From Streptomyces abyssomicinicus (GTDB taxonomy: Bacteria; Actinomycetota; Actinomycetes; Streptomycetales; Streptomycetaceae), in NCBI RefSeq assembly GCF_008974245.1, contig NZ_BBZI01000007.1, forward strand, positions 701,629-765,628: DNA of 64,000 nucleotides, written 5' to 3'. A program made the translations under genes and the position numbers. This document shows, in pieces, positions 25,015 to 33,300 of the stretch; positions within the stretch are counted from its first letter, which is position 1, and every line of letters starts with the position of its first letter. The notes below the pieces were generated by a model. The model searched no databases, had not been told where the DNA came from, and worked only from the letters and a program-made list of their open reading frames with translations.

Positions 25015-25563
25015 TCACATCGTCAGAAGCATGGCGAGCATGGCGATTCCCATGCCCAGCCGGCACGCCCGCGCCAACTCCGGCCGGTCGCCCCACCGCG
25101 CGGTGCCGCCCCCGGCCACCGCGCCCGAAGGCAGCAGCCGCGCCCCGGTGAGCAGCACGTAACCGGCGTAGTACAGCAGCAGGATCCCCGTCAGCGGCGG
25201 GACGCCGACGGCGGCGCCGTGGCCCGCGTGGCCGGCCGGGGACGCGGTCATCGCCAGGGCCATGTGGACCATGGCCAGCGCGCCGACGGCATGGTGCAGG
25301 TGGTGCGCGCTGCTCCGGGCCGTCCACAGCGAGTGCAGCGCGGCAGCCGCGAAGACGGCCGCGTACACCGGCCACACCCAGCCGGGCGGATCCAGCGCGG
25401 CGGCGGGCACGGCCATCGCCGCCATGCCGAACCCCATCACCGCCTCCCCTCCCGCGGCCCTGCGCTGCTCCTCCACGTCGCTGCGCATGCGCAGCACGCA
25501 GTAGGCCCCCGCCGCCGCGCACAGGGCGACCAGCAGCCATCCGGTCGTGGCCGGTCCGTGCAC
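25015..25563 (-). CDS. DUF5134 family membrane protein
   Basis: 182 aa from GTG at 25563, with AAGGGGG just upstream. Five hydrophobic segments. His-rich loops lie at the membrane interface: RSSAHHLHHAVGALAMVHMA (about residues 82-101) and SPAGHAGHGAAVGV (about 108). This fits DUF5134, a streptomycete family of unknown function often found beside M56 peptidases. The His/Met-rich segments could bind a transition metal (inference). It shares direction with, and probably is transcribed together with, the M56 gene. Confidence 0.8.
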   Translation of the reverse strand: MHGPATTGWLLVALCAAAGAYCVLRMRSDVEEQRRAAGGEAVMGFGMAAMAVPAAALDPPGWVWPVYAAVFAAAALHSLWTARSSAHHLHHAVGALAMVHMALAMTASPAGHAGHGAAVGVPPLTGILLLYYAGYVLLTGARLLPSGAVAGGGTARWGDRPELARACRLGMGIAMLAMLLTM

Positions 25564-25699
25564 CCCCGCCCCCTTCCCCCGAGGTCGCCGCCGCCCCCGC
25601 GGCGGTCGGTCAGGGAATGCCCGTCCGGGGCGGCGCGCATACGGGCGCAGAGGGGCGTTCGGGGAGCATCGGGCGGAGCGTGACGGAAGCCGCCGATCA

Positions 25700-25728
25700 T
25701 TTACGAGTGAAACACCTGTTAACGTAAA
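25700..25728. promoter_or_regulatory. Inverted repeat upstream of FUSC-MarR operon
   Basis: TTTACG (25700-25705) and CGTAAA (25723-25728) form an inverted repeat with a 17-bp AT-rich spacer that also contains the palindrome GTTAAC. It sits 37 bp before the TTG start of the FUSC gene. MarR proteins bind AT-rich dyads, and the operon ends in a marR-like gene, so this is the best operator candidate. Confidence 0.5.
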
Positions 25729-25764
25729 AGGGTGAGTCATCCGCCCGACGTCCGAGGAGGTCCT

Positions 25765-27444
25765 TTGGCGCGCCCGCCGCTTCTCCAGGTGCTACGGCTC
25801 GGCCGGCCGGCCGAGATCTGGTACAAGCACGCCGTCAGCGTGGTCGTGGCCACCGCGCCGCCCAACCTGCTGCTGGTCGCCCTCGGCCGTCTCGACCTCG
25901 CGGTCTACACGATGGCCGGGTCGCTGTGCGCCCTCTACGCCCACAACCGCCCCTACGCCGACCGGGCCCGCACGCTGGCCTGGGTCGTCGCCGGCATGGT
26001 GGCCGGCGTGGCGGTGGCGCTGACCGCGGCCTCGCTCACCTCCTCGGGCGTGGTGCTGGTGGCGGTGGGGGCGGTGCTGGCCGCTCTGCACAAGGCGCTC
26101 TGCGACGCCACCCGCGTCGGGCCGCCCGGGAACGTGATCCTCACCTTCGTCTCCTCGGCGGCCCTGTTCACCCCGCAGACCCTGGGCCAGATCCCCGGCC
26201 ATGTGGGCCTGGCCCTCGCCGCGGGCGCGTTCTCCTGGCTGGTGGGCATGGCGCCCGGCCTGCCGCGTCCCCACGGTCCCGAGCGCCGGGCCGTGGTCCA
26301 GGCCCTGCGCCGGGTCGCCGAACACGCCGAGGCCGCCCACGGCGCGCAGCCGGGCGGGCAGGCGGCCGCGCAGGCACGGGCGGACGCCGCCGGCGCGGTG
26401 CAGAACGCGTGGCAGACACTGCTGATGACCGGACGCCGCTCCTCCTCGCGCCGCCCCCTCGGCCGGGTGCTGGTCCGCACCGAAGCCGTCCTCGCGGCGC
26501 CCGCCCCCGGCGACGCGGCCCTGCTGCGCGGCTGGGCCGGCCGGCTGCACGGCCTCGGCCGCGTCCCGGACACCCTCGGTCCCGCCCTCGACGGAGCGGG
26601 CGAGGACGAACTGCTCGGCGTCGAGATGGAGCGTGCCTCCACACCGCCGCCCCTGTGGCACCGGCTGACCCCGCTGCGCGCCCTCGCGCTCCGTACGCTG
26701 CTGGGCTGCGCCCTGGCAGGCTGGGCCTCCCTGGCCCTGGGCGTGGGGCGGCCCTACTGGGCGGTGGTCACCGCGGCCGCGCTGTTCCAGACCAACCTCT
26801 CGCTGACCTGGGACCGCAGCGTCCAGCGGGTCGTCGGCAACCTGGCCGGCGTGGTGCTCTTCGCGGTGCTCGCGCCCATCGCCCACCTCAGTCCGTGGAC
26901 GCTCGTCCTGACCGGCCTCGCCCTCAACTTCGGGGCCGAGGCGCTCATCTCCCGCAACTACTGGCTGGGCAGCCTCTGCGTCACCCCGATGGCCCTCCTC
27001 GTCACCGAGTACGCCCACCTGCAGGACACCCCCGGGCTGGTGGTGGACCGGGCGGTCGACACGCTGGTGGGCGCGCTGGTCGGCCTGGCCGCCGCCGTGG
27101 TGGTCACCGACCGGCGGGCCGTCGACCGGGTGGCCGCGTCCCTCGGGCGCGCCCGGGCCGCGCGGCACCGGGCCGAGGCGCTGCTCTCGGAGCCCTCGGC
27201 GGGACCCGGGGCCCTGGCCGTCGCCCGGCGGGAACTGGCCGCCGCGCTGGTCGGCCTGCGCGGCACCACCCAGGCGGCGTCCGGCGAATGGTGGGCGCGT
27301 GCCCTGCCGATGGAGGACGTGGTGACGGAGGACCAGGCCGGACACCGTACGCTCGCCGCGACGGTACGACACCCACTGCCCGGCTCCGCCGCGGTGACGC
27401 CGCCGCACCACCCGAGCACGACGACGGAGGACGCCAGGTCATGA
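25765..27444 (+). CDS. FUSC family membrane protein (second copy)
   Basis: 559 aa. I chose TTG at 25765 because GAGGAGG is 4 nt upstream; GTG at 25732 is a weaker alternative. The architecture is duplicated: hydrophobic block 1 (residues about 25-170), soluble linker (175-300), hydrophobic block 2 (about 310-450, including RTLLGCALAGWASLALGVGR) and a cytoplasmic helical tail. It belongs to the aromatic-acid or drug exporter-like FUSC superfamily. It overlaps the downstream MarR gene by ATGA, so the MarR protein very probably controls its own exporter. It is only broadly similar to the FUSC protein at 7300-8862. Confidence 0.87.
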   Translation: MARPPLLQVLRLGRPAEIWYKHAVSVVVATAPPNLLLVALGRLDLAVYTMAGSLCALYAHNRPYADRARTLAWVVAGMVAGVAVALTAASLTSSGVVLVAVGAVLAALHKALCDATRVGPPGNVILTFVSSAALFTPQTLGQIPGHVGLALAAGAFSWLVGMAPGLPRPHGPERRAVVQALRRVAEHAEAAHGAQPGGQAAAQARADAAGAVQNAWQTLLMTGRRSSSRRPLGRVLVRTEAVLAAPAPGDAALLRGWAGRLHGLGRVPDTLGPALDGAGEDELLGVEMERASTPPPLWHRLTPLRALALRTLLGCALAGWASLALGVGRPYWAVVTAAALFQTNLSLTWDRSVQRVVGNLAGVVLFAVLAPIAHLSPWTLVLTGLALNFGAEALISRNYWLGSLCVTPMALLVTEYAHLQDTPGLVVDRAVDTLVGALVGLAAAVVVTDRRAVDRVAASLGRARAARHRAEALLSEPSAGPGALAVARRELAAALVGLRGTTQAASGEWWARALPMEDVVTEDQAGHRTLAATVRHPLPGSAAVTPPHHPSTTTEDARS

Positions 27445-27983
27445 CGGACAACGGGAACCGACCCGGCCAGCGGCCGGTGGACGCGGCGGACATCGTCGCC
27501 GCGGTCGTCCGGCAGTGGCGGACCGTCCTCCCGGAACTGGACACCGACCCGATGGAGCTCATCGGGCGGATCAACCGCAGCGCCGCGCTCCTGCGGCAGG
27601 CGGAGGACGCGCCCCTGCGCCGCCCGGGCCTCACCCGGCCGGAGTTCGAGCTGCTGGGCGCGCTCCGGCGCACCGGGCGCGAGCTCACGCCCGGCGACCT
27701 GGCCCGGGAGACGTTCTCGTCCGGAGCGGCGGTGACCAAACGGCTCAAGCAACTCACCGAGCGAGGGCTGGTGGAACGGCGGGCCGACGCCAGGGACCGC
27801 AGGGTGGTGCTGGTGCGCCTCACCGAGGCGGGCCGGGAACTCGTCGACGCCGTGCTGCCGGAACAGCTGTCGTTCGAGGCGGACGTCCTCTCGGGGCTGG
27901 ACGCGCAGGAGCGTCACCTGCTGGCGGAACTGCTCGGCAAGCTCCTGACCCAGCTGGAGGGCCGGCTCGCCGCACGGCTGTGA
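27441..27983 (+). CDS. MarR family transcriptional regulator
   Basis: 180 aa from ATG at 27441, inside the FUSC stop. The winged helix lies at residues about 62-130 (RPEFELLGALRRTGRELTPG; SSGAAVTKRLKQLTERGLVE; wing DARDRRVVLVRLTEAG), with dimerisation helices at both ends. MarR regulators release DNA on binding phenolic or aromatic ligands, fitting the coupled FUSC exporter. Autoregulation through the dyad at 25700-25728 is inferred. Confidence 0.92.
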   Translation: MTDNGNRPGQRPVDAADIVAAVVRQWRTVLPELDTDPMELIGRINRSAALLRQAEDAPLRRPGLTRPEFELLGALRRTGRELTPGDLARETFSSGAAVTKRLKQLTERGLVERRADARDRRVVLVRLTEAGRELVDAVLPEQLSFEADVLSGLDAQERHLLAELLGKLLTQLEGRLAARL

Positions 27984-28016
27984 CCGGCCGCCGGCCCCCT
28001 GCCTCCGCCGCGGCTC

Positions 28017-28424
28017 TCAGATGGCCGGCCGGTGACGCAGCGGATGGTCCGCGGGAATCTCCACCAGTACGATCGGCAGGCCGTCCGGGTCGGCGATCCA
28101 CATCTCGATCAGCCCCCACGGCTCGCGCACCGGCTCCCGGACGATCTCCACGCCCCGCGCCGCCAGCTCCTCCCGGGCCGCCGCCGCGTCCGCCACCTGG
28201 AGCCACAGCCGCACGGCGCCGTCGGACGCGGCCCCGTCGGCGTCGGCGGGGCGCCGTCCCGACAGCTCCAGGAACCCGCCGCCGAGGAAGTACACCGTCC
28301 CCCGCTCCTCGCCGGTACCGAACTCCCGGTACACGGCGAGGCCCAGCCTCTCGCCGTAGAACTCCCGGGAGACCGCCGGATCGAGGGGGCGGATCAACGT
28401 CCTGCTGCCCAGTACGTGCACCAT
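28017..28424 (-). CDS. VOC (glyoxalase/bleomycin-resistance fold) family protein
   Basis: 135 aa from ATG at 28424. Two beta-alpha-beta-beta-beta modules: RTLIRPLDPAVSREFYGERL and VRLWLQVADAAAAREELAAR, ending IEMWIADPDGLPIVLVEIP. The usual metal Glu near the end is in the LVEIP segment. The substrate is unknown: candidates include metal-dependent isomerases, dioxygenases or antibiotic-binding proteins. It is convergent with the MarR gene and divergent from the GNAT gene (28 bp between starts). Confidence 0.85.
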   Translation of the reverse strand: MVHVLGSRTLIRPLDPAVSREFYGERLGLAVYREFGTGEERGTVYFLGGGFLELSGRRPADADGAASDGAVRLWLQVADAAAAREELAARGVEIVREPVREPWGLIEMWIADPDGLPIVLVEIPADHPLRHRPAI

Positions 28425-28452
28425 GGGCGGCAGCCTAGACACCGGAGAGAAC

Positions 28453-29043
28453 ATGCGCCCCAGCGACAGCCCAGCCGGCACTGCCGCCACCCCGACCATC
28501 GCGCCGGAATTCCGCGACGGCACCCTCGACGACGTCGACGCCCTCGTCGCCCTGGTCGAGTCCGCCTACCGGGGGGACGCCAGCCGGGGCGGCTGGACCA
28601 CCGAGGCGGACATCCTGGACGGGCAGCGCACCGACCACGAGGCCGTGCGGGAGATCGTCACCGACCCCTCGGGCCGGCTGCTGGTCGCCGAACGGGACGG
28701 CCGGATCATCGCCTGCTGCCAGCTCGAGCACCGCGGCGACCACGCGTACTTCGGCATGTTCGCCGTGCGGCCCGGCCTCCAGGGCGGGGGACTGGGCCGT
28801 GCCGTGATGGCGGAGGCCGAGCGCTTCGTCCGCGAGGCCTGGGGGGCCACCGAGATGCACATGACGGTGATCTCCGCCCGGGAGGAACTGATCGCCTGGT
28901 ACGAGCGCCGGGGCTACCGCCGCACCGGGAGGACCAGCCCCTTCCCCTACGGGGACGAGCGGTTCGGCATCCCCCGCCGCGACGACCTGGAGTTCGAACT
29001 GCTGGTGAAGGAGCTGGCCGCACCCGGGGTCAGCCCGGCTTGA
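28453..29043 (+). CDS. GNAT family N-acetyltransferase
   Basis: 196 aa. I chose ATG at 28453 for its GGAGAG site; upstream starts overlap the VOC promoter. The GNAT core lies at residues about 28-165: IIACCQLEHRGDHAYFGMFA, then the acetyl-CoA pyrophosphate loop RPGLQGGGLGRAVM, and MHMTVISAREELIAWYERRG, YRRTGRTSPFPYGD. The acceptor is unknown. The last 14 bp overlap the convergent GDPD gene. Confidence 0.9.
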   Translation: MRPSDSPAGTAATPTIAPEFRDGTLDDVDALVALVESAYRGDASRGGWTTEADILDGQRTDHEAVREIVTDPSGRLLVAERDGRIIACCQLEHRGDHAYFGMFAVRPGLQGGGLGRAVMAEAERFVREAWGATEMHMTVISAREELIAWYERRGYRRTGRTSPFPYGDERFGIPRRDDLEFELLVKELAAPGVSPA

Positions 29044-29698
29044 TCTCCGGACGGTCGGTGACCACCCCGTCGAGCCCGAAGGCGTGCGCCAGGCGCAGCT
29101 GCTCCGGGGTGTTCACCGTCCAGGCCAGGACGCGCAGCTCCGCGCGCCGGGCGCACTCCACCGTCTCCAGGGTGAGCCGGCGGATGTTCAGCGACATGGT
29201 CCGGGCGCCGGCCCGGACCGCCCGGTCGACGACCCCCGCGTCGTAGCGGCTCGCCACCAGAGCCGTCCGCACGCCCGGGACGAGACGGGCGATCTCCTCG
29301 ATCGCCTCCGCGTGGAACGAGATGACCTCCACGCGCTCCACGAGGTCGCGCCCCAGCATCACCTCGGCCAGCCGCTGCGCCGCCGCCACGTCCTTGATCT
29401 CGGCCTGGAGCGGCGCCGTCACCGCGTCCAGGACCTCCTCGAACACGGGGATCCGCTCACCGGCGCCGGCGTCCAGCCTGCGCAGTTCCTCCAGTGTGCG
29501 GTCGGCGATCGGGCCCGTGCCGTCGGTGGTGCGGTCGACCGTGGCGTCGTGCATCACCACCAGGGCGCCGTCCCTGCTCAGGTGGAGGTCCAGTTCGATC
29601 AGGTCGAGACCGGCCTTCTCGGCCGCGACGAACGAACGCAGCGTGTTCTCCGGCTCGACGCCCATGAGTCCGCGGTGGCCGATGGTGAGGAAACCCAA
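29030..29698 (-). CDS. Glycerophosphodiester phosphodiesterase family protein
   Basis: 222 aa from TTG at 29698 (LGFLTIGHRGLMGVEPENTL). GDPD TIM-barrel motifs are present: GHRG with catalytic His, EPENTL with metal Glu, LIELDLHLSRDGALVVMHD with metal Glu/Asp and second catalytic His, and IPVFEEVL. The C-terminal AWTVNTPEQLRLAHAFGLDG is family-standard. It hydrolyses glycerophosphodiesters to glycerol-3-phosphate. No signal peptide, so cytoplasmic. The ribosome site is weak (GGAG about 14 nt upstream), making the exact start uncertain. Confidence 0.9.
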   Translation of the reverse strand: MGFLTIGHRGLMGVEPENTLRSFVAAEKAGLDLIELDLHLSRDGALVVMHDATVDRTTDGTGPIADRTLEELRRLDAGAGERIPVFEEVLDAVTAPLQAEIKDVAAAQRLAEVMLGRDLVERVEVISFHAEAIEEIARLVPGVRTALVASRYDAGVVDRAVRAGARTMSLNIRRLTLETVECARRAELRVLAWTVNTPEQLRLAHAFGLDGVVTDRPEIKPG

Positions 29699-29865
29699 GA
29701 TCTTCTCGCTCCCGTGCGCTGTGCCTGCTCCGATGCCTGTCCGCCCCGCAGCCTAGAGGCCGCGCGCAGTCTTCCGTCCTGCTTCCGCGTCACCCGGGCG
29801 GCCGCTTGACAGGAAAATTCGCTCTGAAACGCGGCTTCGACGGGAAGTTTTCCCAAGATCTCCTC

Positions 29866-29894
29866 TTGCTGAAAAAGAAGATGGTGCTTACGGT
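29866..29894 (+). promoter_or_regulatory. Candidate promoter for the DUF6421 operon
   Basis: TTGCTG (29866-29871) and TACGGT (29889-29894) are separated by 17 bp in an AT-rich zone, 35 nt before the DUF6421 ATG. A GGGAA-GTT-TTCCC dyad lies just upstream at 29842-29854. Both hexamers are imperfect, so this is tentative. Confidence 0.4.
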
Positions 29895-29929
29895 GAGTCC
29901 ACCCGAGGTACTCCCGTGGAGAGTGAGAC

Positions 29930-31333
29930 ATGACGGAGGTTCTTGTGCAGAAGGGCACTCAGGGGCAGTGGCAGGCTCCCGGGGCGCGGGTGGCCGACCA
30001 TCCGGCATGGCCCGCGCTCAAGGGCGCGGTGGAGCGCATCCGGCCCTGGCAGAGCAAGGACGGTTCCCTCGACCTCTCCGCCGACGGCGCCCCCGGCCGC
30101 GCCGAGGCCGAGCGGGCCGTGTCCGAGGTGGTGGACGCCGTCACGGCCCTCGCCCCGCTGCTGCCGCACGACGCCGCCTACCACGAGGCACTGGTCAAGG
30201 ACCTGCGTCGGTGGGCCGAGACCGGCTTCGGTGTGCCCGACTTCCTCGACTCGCTGATGGCCTTCCAGCCGGCCGCGCGCCGTGAGGACGGTCTCCAGCA
30301 CCTGGTCGTCTTCCCGATGTACACGCAGAACGGCAACCCGGACCGCAACCTCGAGGCCGTCGTGCTCCGCATGGTGTGGCCGGACTGGCTGGCCGAGCTG
30401 GAGCGGACCCGCTACGACAACCCGCTCTTCTGCGCCATCACCTTCGAGGACTTCACCTCCGGCTACGACACCAACTCGGCCGTCCTCTTCCCGGAGACCG
30501 TCGCCGTGCGCGAGGCGCCCGAGCGCTTCACCTGGGGCGGCATCTTCTGCGACCGCGAGGCCGCCCGCTTCCGCCGGGTGACCGAGGCCGCGGTCGGCAT
30601 CCTCGGCCTGGAGCTCCCCGACGACGTCGCGGAGATGGTCCACGACCAGCGGCGCTGCCAGGACGCCTTCGTGCTGTGGGACCTGGTCCACGACCGCACG
30701 CACAGCCACGGCGACCTGCCGTTCGACCCGTTCATGATCAAGCAGCGCCAGCCGTTCTGGATGTACGGCCTGGAGGAGCTGCGCTGCGACCTCACCGCCT
30801 TCAAGGAGGCCGTGAAGCTGGAGGCCGAGGGCATCCGGCAGGCCCGCGACGTGCAGACGGCGGTCCTCTTCGACCGCATGTTCCGCTTCCCGGTCACCGG
30901 CGAGCGCAGCCGGAACTACGACGGCCTCGGCGGTCAGCTGCTCTTCGCCTACCTGCACAAGCACGACGTCGTCCGCTGGACCGACAACAAGCTGCACATC
31001 GACTGGCAGCGCGCCCCCGAGATCACCAACCGGCTCTGCGCCGAGATCGAGACGCTCTACCGGGACGGCATCGACCGGCCCAAGCTGGTCCACTGGTTCG
31101 CCGGCTACGAACTGGTCTCCACCTACCTGGCGCCCCACCCGGGCTCCCGCTGGGCCAAGGGCCCCGACGCCCTCGACCTCACGCAGCCCCCGCGCAAGCT
31201 CGTCGACGACGTGCTGCCGGACGAGTTTCCGCTGAGCATGTTCTACGAGGCGCTCGCCAAGAAGCTCAAGCACGTGATCGCCTCCGCCAAGGGGATCACC
31301 GCCGAAACCGCCGAGCTGCCCACCGCCGCGTAG
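29930..31333 (+). CDS. DUF6421 family protein
   Basis: 467 aa from ATG at 29930, with GGAGAGTGAG upstream. The sequence matches what I know as the streptomycete DUF6421 family. No characterised domain is recognised. Notable segments are VFPMYTQNGNPDRNLEAVVL, AITFEDFTSGYDTNSAVLFP, WDLVHDRTHSHGDLPFDPFM (a His/Asp cluster that could bind metal, about residue 245) and VHWFAGYELVSTYL. It is soluble with no signal peptide. First gene of a probable four-gene cluster with SDR, threonine aldolase and transglutaminase-like genes; codon use indicates good expression. The role is unknown. Confidence 0.85.
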   Translation: MTEVLVQKGTQGQWQAPGARVADHPAWPALKGAVERIRPWQSKDGSLDLSADGAPGRAEAERAVSEVVDAVTALAPLLPHDAAYHEALVKDLRRWAETGFGVPDFLDSLMAFQPAARREDGLQHLVVFPMYTQNGNPDRNLEAVVLRMVWPDWLAELERTRYDNPLFCAITFEDFTSGYDTNSAVLFPETVAVREAPERFTWGGIFCDREAARFRRVTEAAVGILGLELPDDVAEMVHDQRRCQDAFVLWDLVHDRTHSHGDLPFDPFMIKQRQPFWMYGLEELRCDLTAFKEAVKLEAEGIRQARDVQTAVLFDRMFRFPVTGERSRNYDGLGGQLLFAYLHKHDVVRWTDNKLHIDWQRAPEITNRLCAEIETLYRDGIDRPKLVHWFAGYELVSTYLAPHPGSRWAKGPDALDLTQPPRKLVDDVLPDEFPLSMFYEALAKKLKHVIASAKGITAETAELPTAA

Positions 31334-31406
31334 GCGGCCGGGACAAGCCACCGACCGGCCCGGGAACGGCCGGACGAGTCAGCGAAACGCCTGGGAGGCG
31401 AGAGCG

Positions 31407-32159
31407 ATGGGGAACGGAAACGGAGCGCTCGAGGGGGCGGTCGTCGCGGTGGCCGGCGCGGGCGGCGCGGCCGGCCGGGCGGCGCTGCTGCGGCTGGCCG
31501 AGGCCGGCGCGGTGGTCGTGGCCTCGGACAACGACCCGGTGCGCCTGGCGGAGGCCGTCGACGCGGCCCGCTACGCGCACGGCGGGGCCACGGTCACCGG
31601 TGAGCCGGTGGACCTGCTGGACCTGGACGCGACGCGTGCCTGGGCGGCCGAGACCGAGAAGGAGTACGGCCGGATCGACGGAATGGTCCACCTGGTCGGC
31701 GGCTGGCGCGGCAGCGCCTCCTTCCCGCAGACCGACCTGGCCGACTGGGAGCTGCTGGAGAAACTGCTGGTCCGCACGGTCCAGCACACCTCCCTCGCCT
31801 TCCACGACGCCCTGGTGCGCAGCGACCGCGGCCGGTTCGTCCTGGTCAGCGCCGCCGGGGCGGCGAAGCCCACCGCGGGCAACGCCGCCTACGGCGCCGC
31901 CAAGGCCGCCGCCGAGGCCTGGACGCTGGCCCTCGCGGACGCCTTCCGCAAGGAGGGGGGCGAGGAGGGCCCGGCCGCGGCGGCTGCCATCCTGGTGGTG
32001 AAGGCACTGGTGCACGACGCCATGCGCGCCGAGCGCCCGAACGCGAAGTTCGCGGGCTTCACCGACGTCAAGGACCTGGCCCAGGCCATCGCCGGAGTCT
32101 GGGAGAAGCCCGCCAGTGAAGTGAACGGAAACCGTCTGTGGCTGACCGAGAAGCCGTGA
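31407..32159 (+). CDS. Short-chain dehydrogenase/reductase
   Basis: 250 aa from ATG at 31407, with GGGAGG upstream. The cofactor loop is degenerate (GAGGAAGRA instead of TGxxxGxG) but the fold is SDR: acidic residue after beta-2 (VVVASDNDP), GRIDGMVHLVGGW, active-site AAYGAAK (Tyr and Lys present) and a C-terminal NGNRLWLTEK. Atypical motifs suggest a divergent subfamily. It lies 73 bp after the DUF6421 gene and its stop overlaps the threonine aldolase GTG start, indicating coupling. Confidence 0.87.
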   Translation: MGNGNGALEGAVVAVAGAGGAAGRAALLRLAEAGAVVVASDNDPVRLAEAVDAARYAHGGATVTGEPVDLLDLDATRAWAAETEKEYGRIDGMVHLVGGWRGSASFPQTDLADWELLEKLLVRTVQHTSLAFHDALVRSDRGRFVLVSAAGAAKPTAGNAAYGAAKAAAEAWTLALADAFRKEGGEEGPAAAAAILVVKALVHDAMRAERPNAKFAGFTDVKDLAQAIAGVWEKPASEVNGNRLWLTEKP

Positions 32160-33229
32160 ACCCTCCGAAGACCGACGCGCGCCGCCGTCACGACCCGTCG
32201 GTCCGCGGCTTCGCCAGCGACAACTACGCGGGGGTCCACCCCGAGGTGCTCGCCGCCCTGGCCCTGGCCAACGGCGGGCACCAGGTCGCCTACGGCGAGG
32301 ACGTCTACACGGAACACCTCCAGCAGGTCGTACGCGGCCACTTCGGCGCCACCGCGGAGGCCTACCCCGTCTTCAACGGCACGGGCGCCAACGTGGTGGC
32401 TCTCCAGGCGGTCACCGACCGCTGGGGGGCGGTGATCTGCGCGGAGAGCGCCCACATCAACACCGACGAGGGCGGCGCGCCGGAGCAGGTGGCCGGGATC
32501 AAGCTGCTCACCGTGCCGACCTCCGACGGCAAGCTCACGCCCGAGCTGATCGACCGCCAGGCGTTCGGCTTCGACGACGAGCACCGGGCGATGCCACAGG
32601 TCGTCTCGATCACCCAGTCGACCGAGCTCGGCACCGTCTACACGCCGGACGAGATACGCGCCGTCTGCGACCACGCCCACGCCCACGGCATGACGGTCCA
32701 CCTCGACGGCTCCCGGCTCGGGAACGCGGCCGCCTCCCTCGACGTGCCCATGCGGGCCTTCACCAACGCGGCCGGCGTCGACCTGCTCTCGCTGGGCGGT
32801 ACCAAGAACGGAGCCATGTACGGCGAGGCCGTGGTGGTGATCGACCAGGAGCGGGTGCGCCGGATGAAGCACCTGCGCAAGACCTCCATGCAGCTGGCCT
32901 CGAAGATGCGGTTCGTCTCGGTGCAGCTGGAGGCGCTGCTCGCCAAGGACCTGTGGCTCCGCAACGCCCGGCACGCCAACGAGATGGCGCGGCGTCTGGC
33001 CGAGGGGGTCCGGGGCGTGGACGGCGTGGAGATCCTTCACCCCGTGCAGTCGAACGCGGTCTTCGCCCGTCTGCCGCACGCCGTGACCGAGCGACTGCAG
33101 AAGCGCTTCCGCTTCTACTTCTGGGACGAGGCCGCCGGTGACGTGCGCTGGATGTGCGCGTACGACACCGCGGAGGAGGACGTCGACGCCTTCGTCGCCG
33201 CCGTCAAGGAGGAGATGGCGTCCCGCTAA
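32156..33229 (+). CDS. Low-specificity L-threonine aldolase family (PLP-dependent)
   Basis: 357 aa from GTG at 32156, overlapping the SDR stop as GTGA; GTG at 32138 is an alternative. Fold-type I PLP enzyme: N-terminal GFASDNYAGVHPEVLAAL, FNGTGANVVALQAV, TQSTELGTVYTPDEI, the Asp-containing VHLDGSRLGNAAASL that contacts the pyridine nitrogen, and the Schiff-base Lys in SLGGTKNGAMYGE. It would cleave L-(allo-)threonine or other beta-hydroxy amino acids to glycine plus aldehyde. In the cluster, an aldehyde product could be handled by the SDR (inference). Confidence 0.93.
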   Translation: MNPPKTDARRRHDPSVRGFASDNYAGVHPEVLAALALANGGHQVAYGEDVYTEHLQQVVRGHFGATAEAYPVFNGTGANVVALQAVTDRWGAVICAESAHINTDEGGAPEQVAGIKLLTVPTSDGKLTPELIDRQAFGFDDEHRAMPQVVSITQSTELGTVYTPDEIRAVCDHAHAHGMTVHLDGSRLGNAAASLDVPMRAFTNAAGVDLLSLGGTKNGAMYGEAVVVIDQERVRRMKHLRKTSMQLASKMRFVSVQLEALLAKDLWLRNARHANEMARRLAEGVRGVDGVEILHPVQSNAVFARLPHAVTERLQKRFRFYFWDEAAGDVRWMCAYDTAEEDVDAFVAAVKEEMASR

Positions 33230-33263
33230 ATGATGCATAGGTATGCGGCTGTCCGGAAATCTA

Positions 33264-33292
33264 TTGACCCCGGACGGTCGCCTTCCTATGAT
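33264..33292 (+). promoter_or_regulatory. Strong housekeeping-type promoter giving a leaderless mRNA
   Basis: TTGACC (33264-33269), a 17-bp spacer and TATGAT (33287-33292) make a near-consensus sigma-70/HrdB promoter. The -10 box ends 8 nt before the ATG at 33301, so transcription should begin at or next to the start codon. No ribosome site is present between them. Confidence 0.8.
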
Positions 33293-33300
33293 CATGACGC

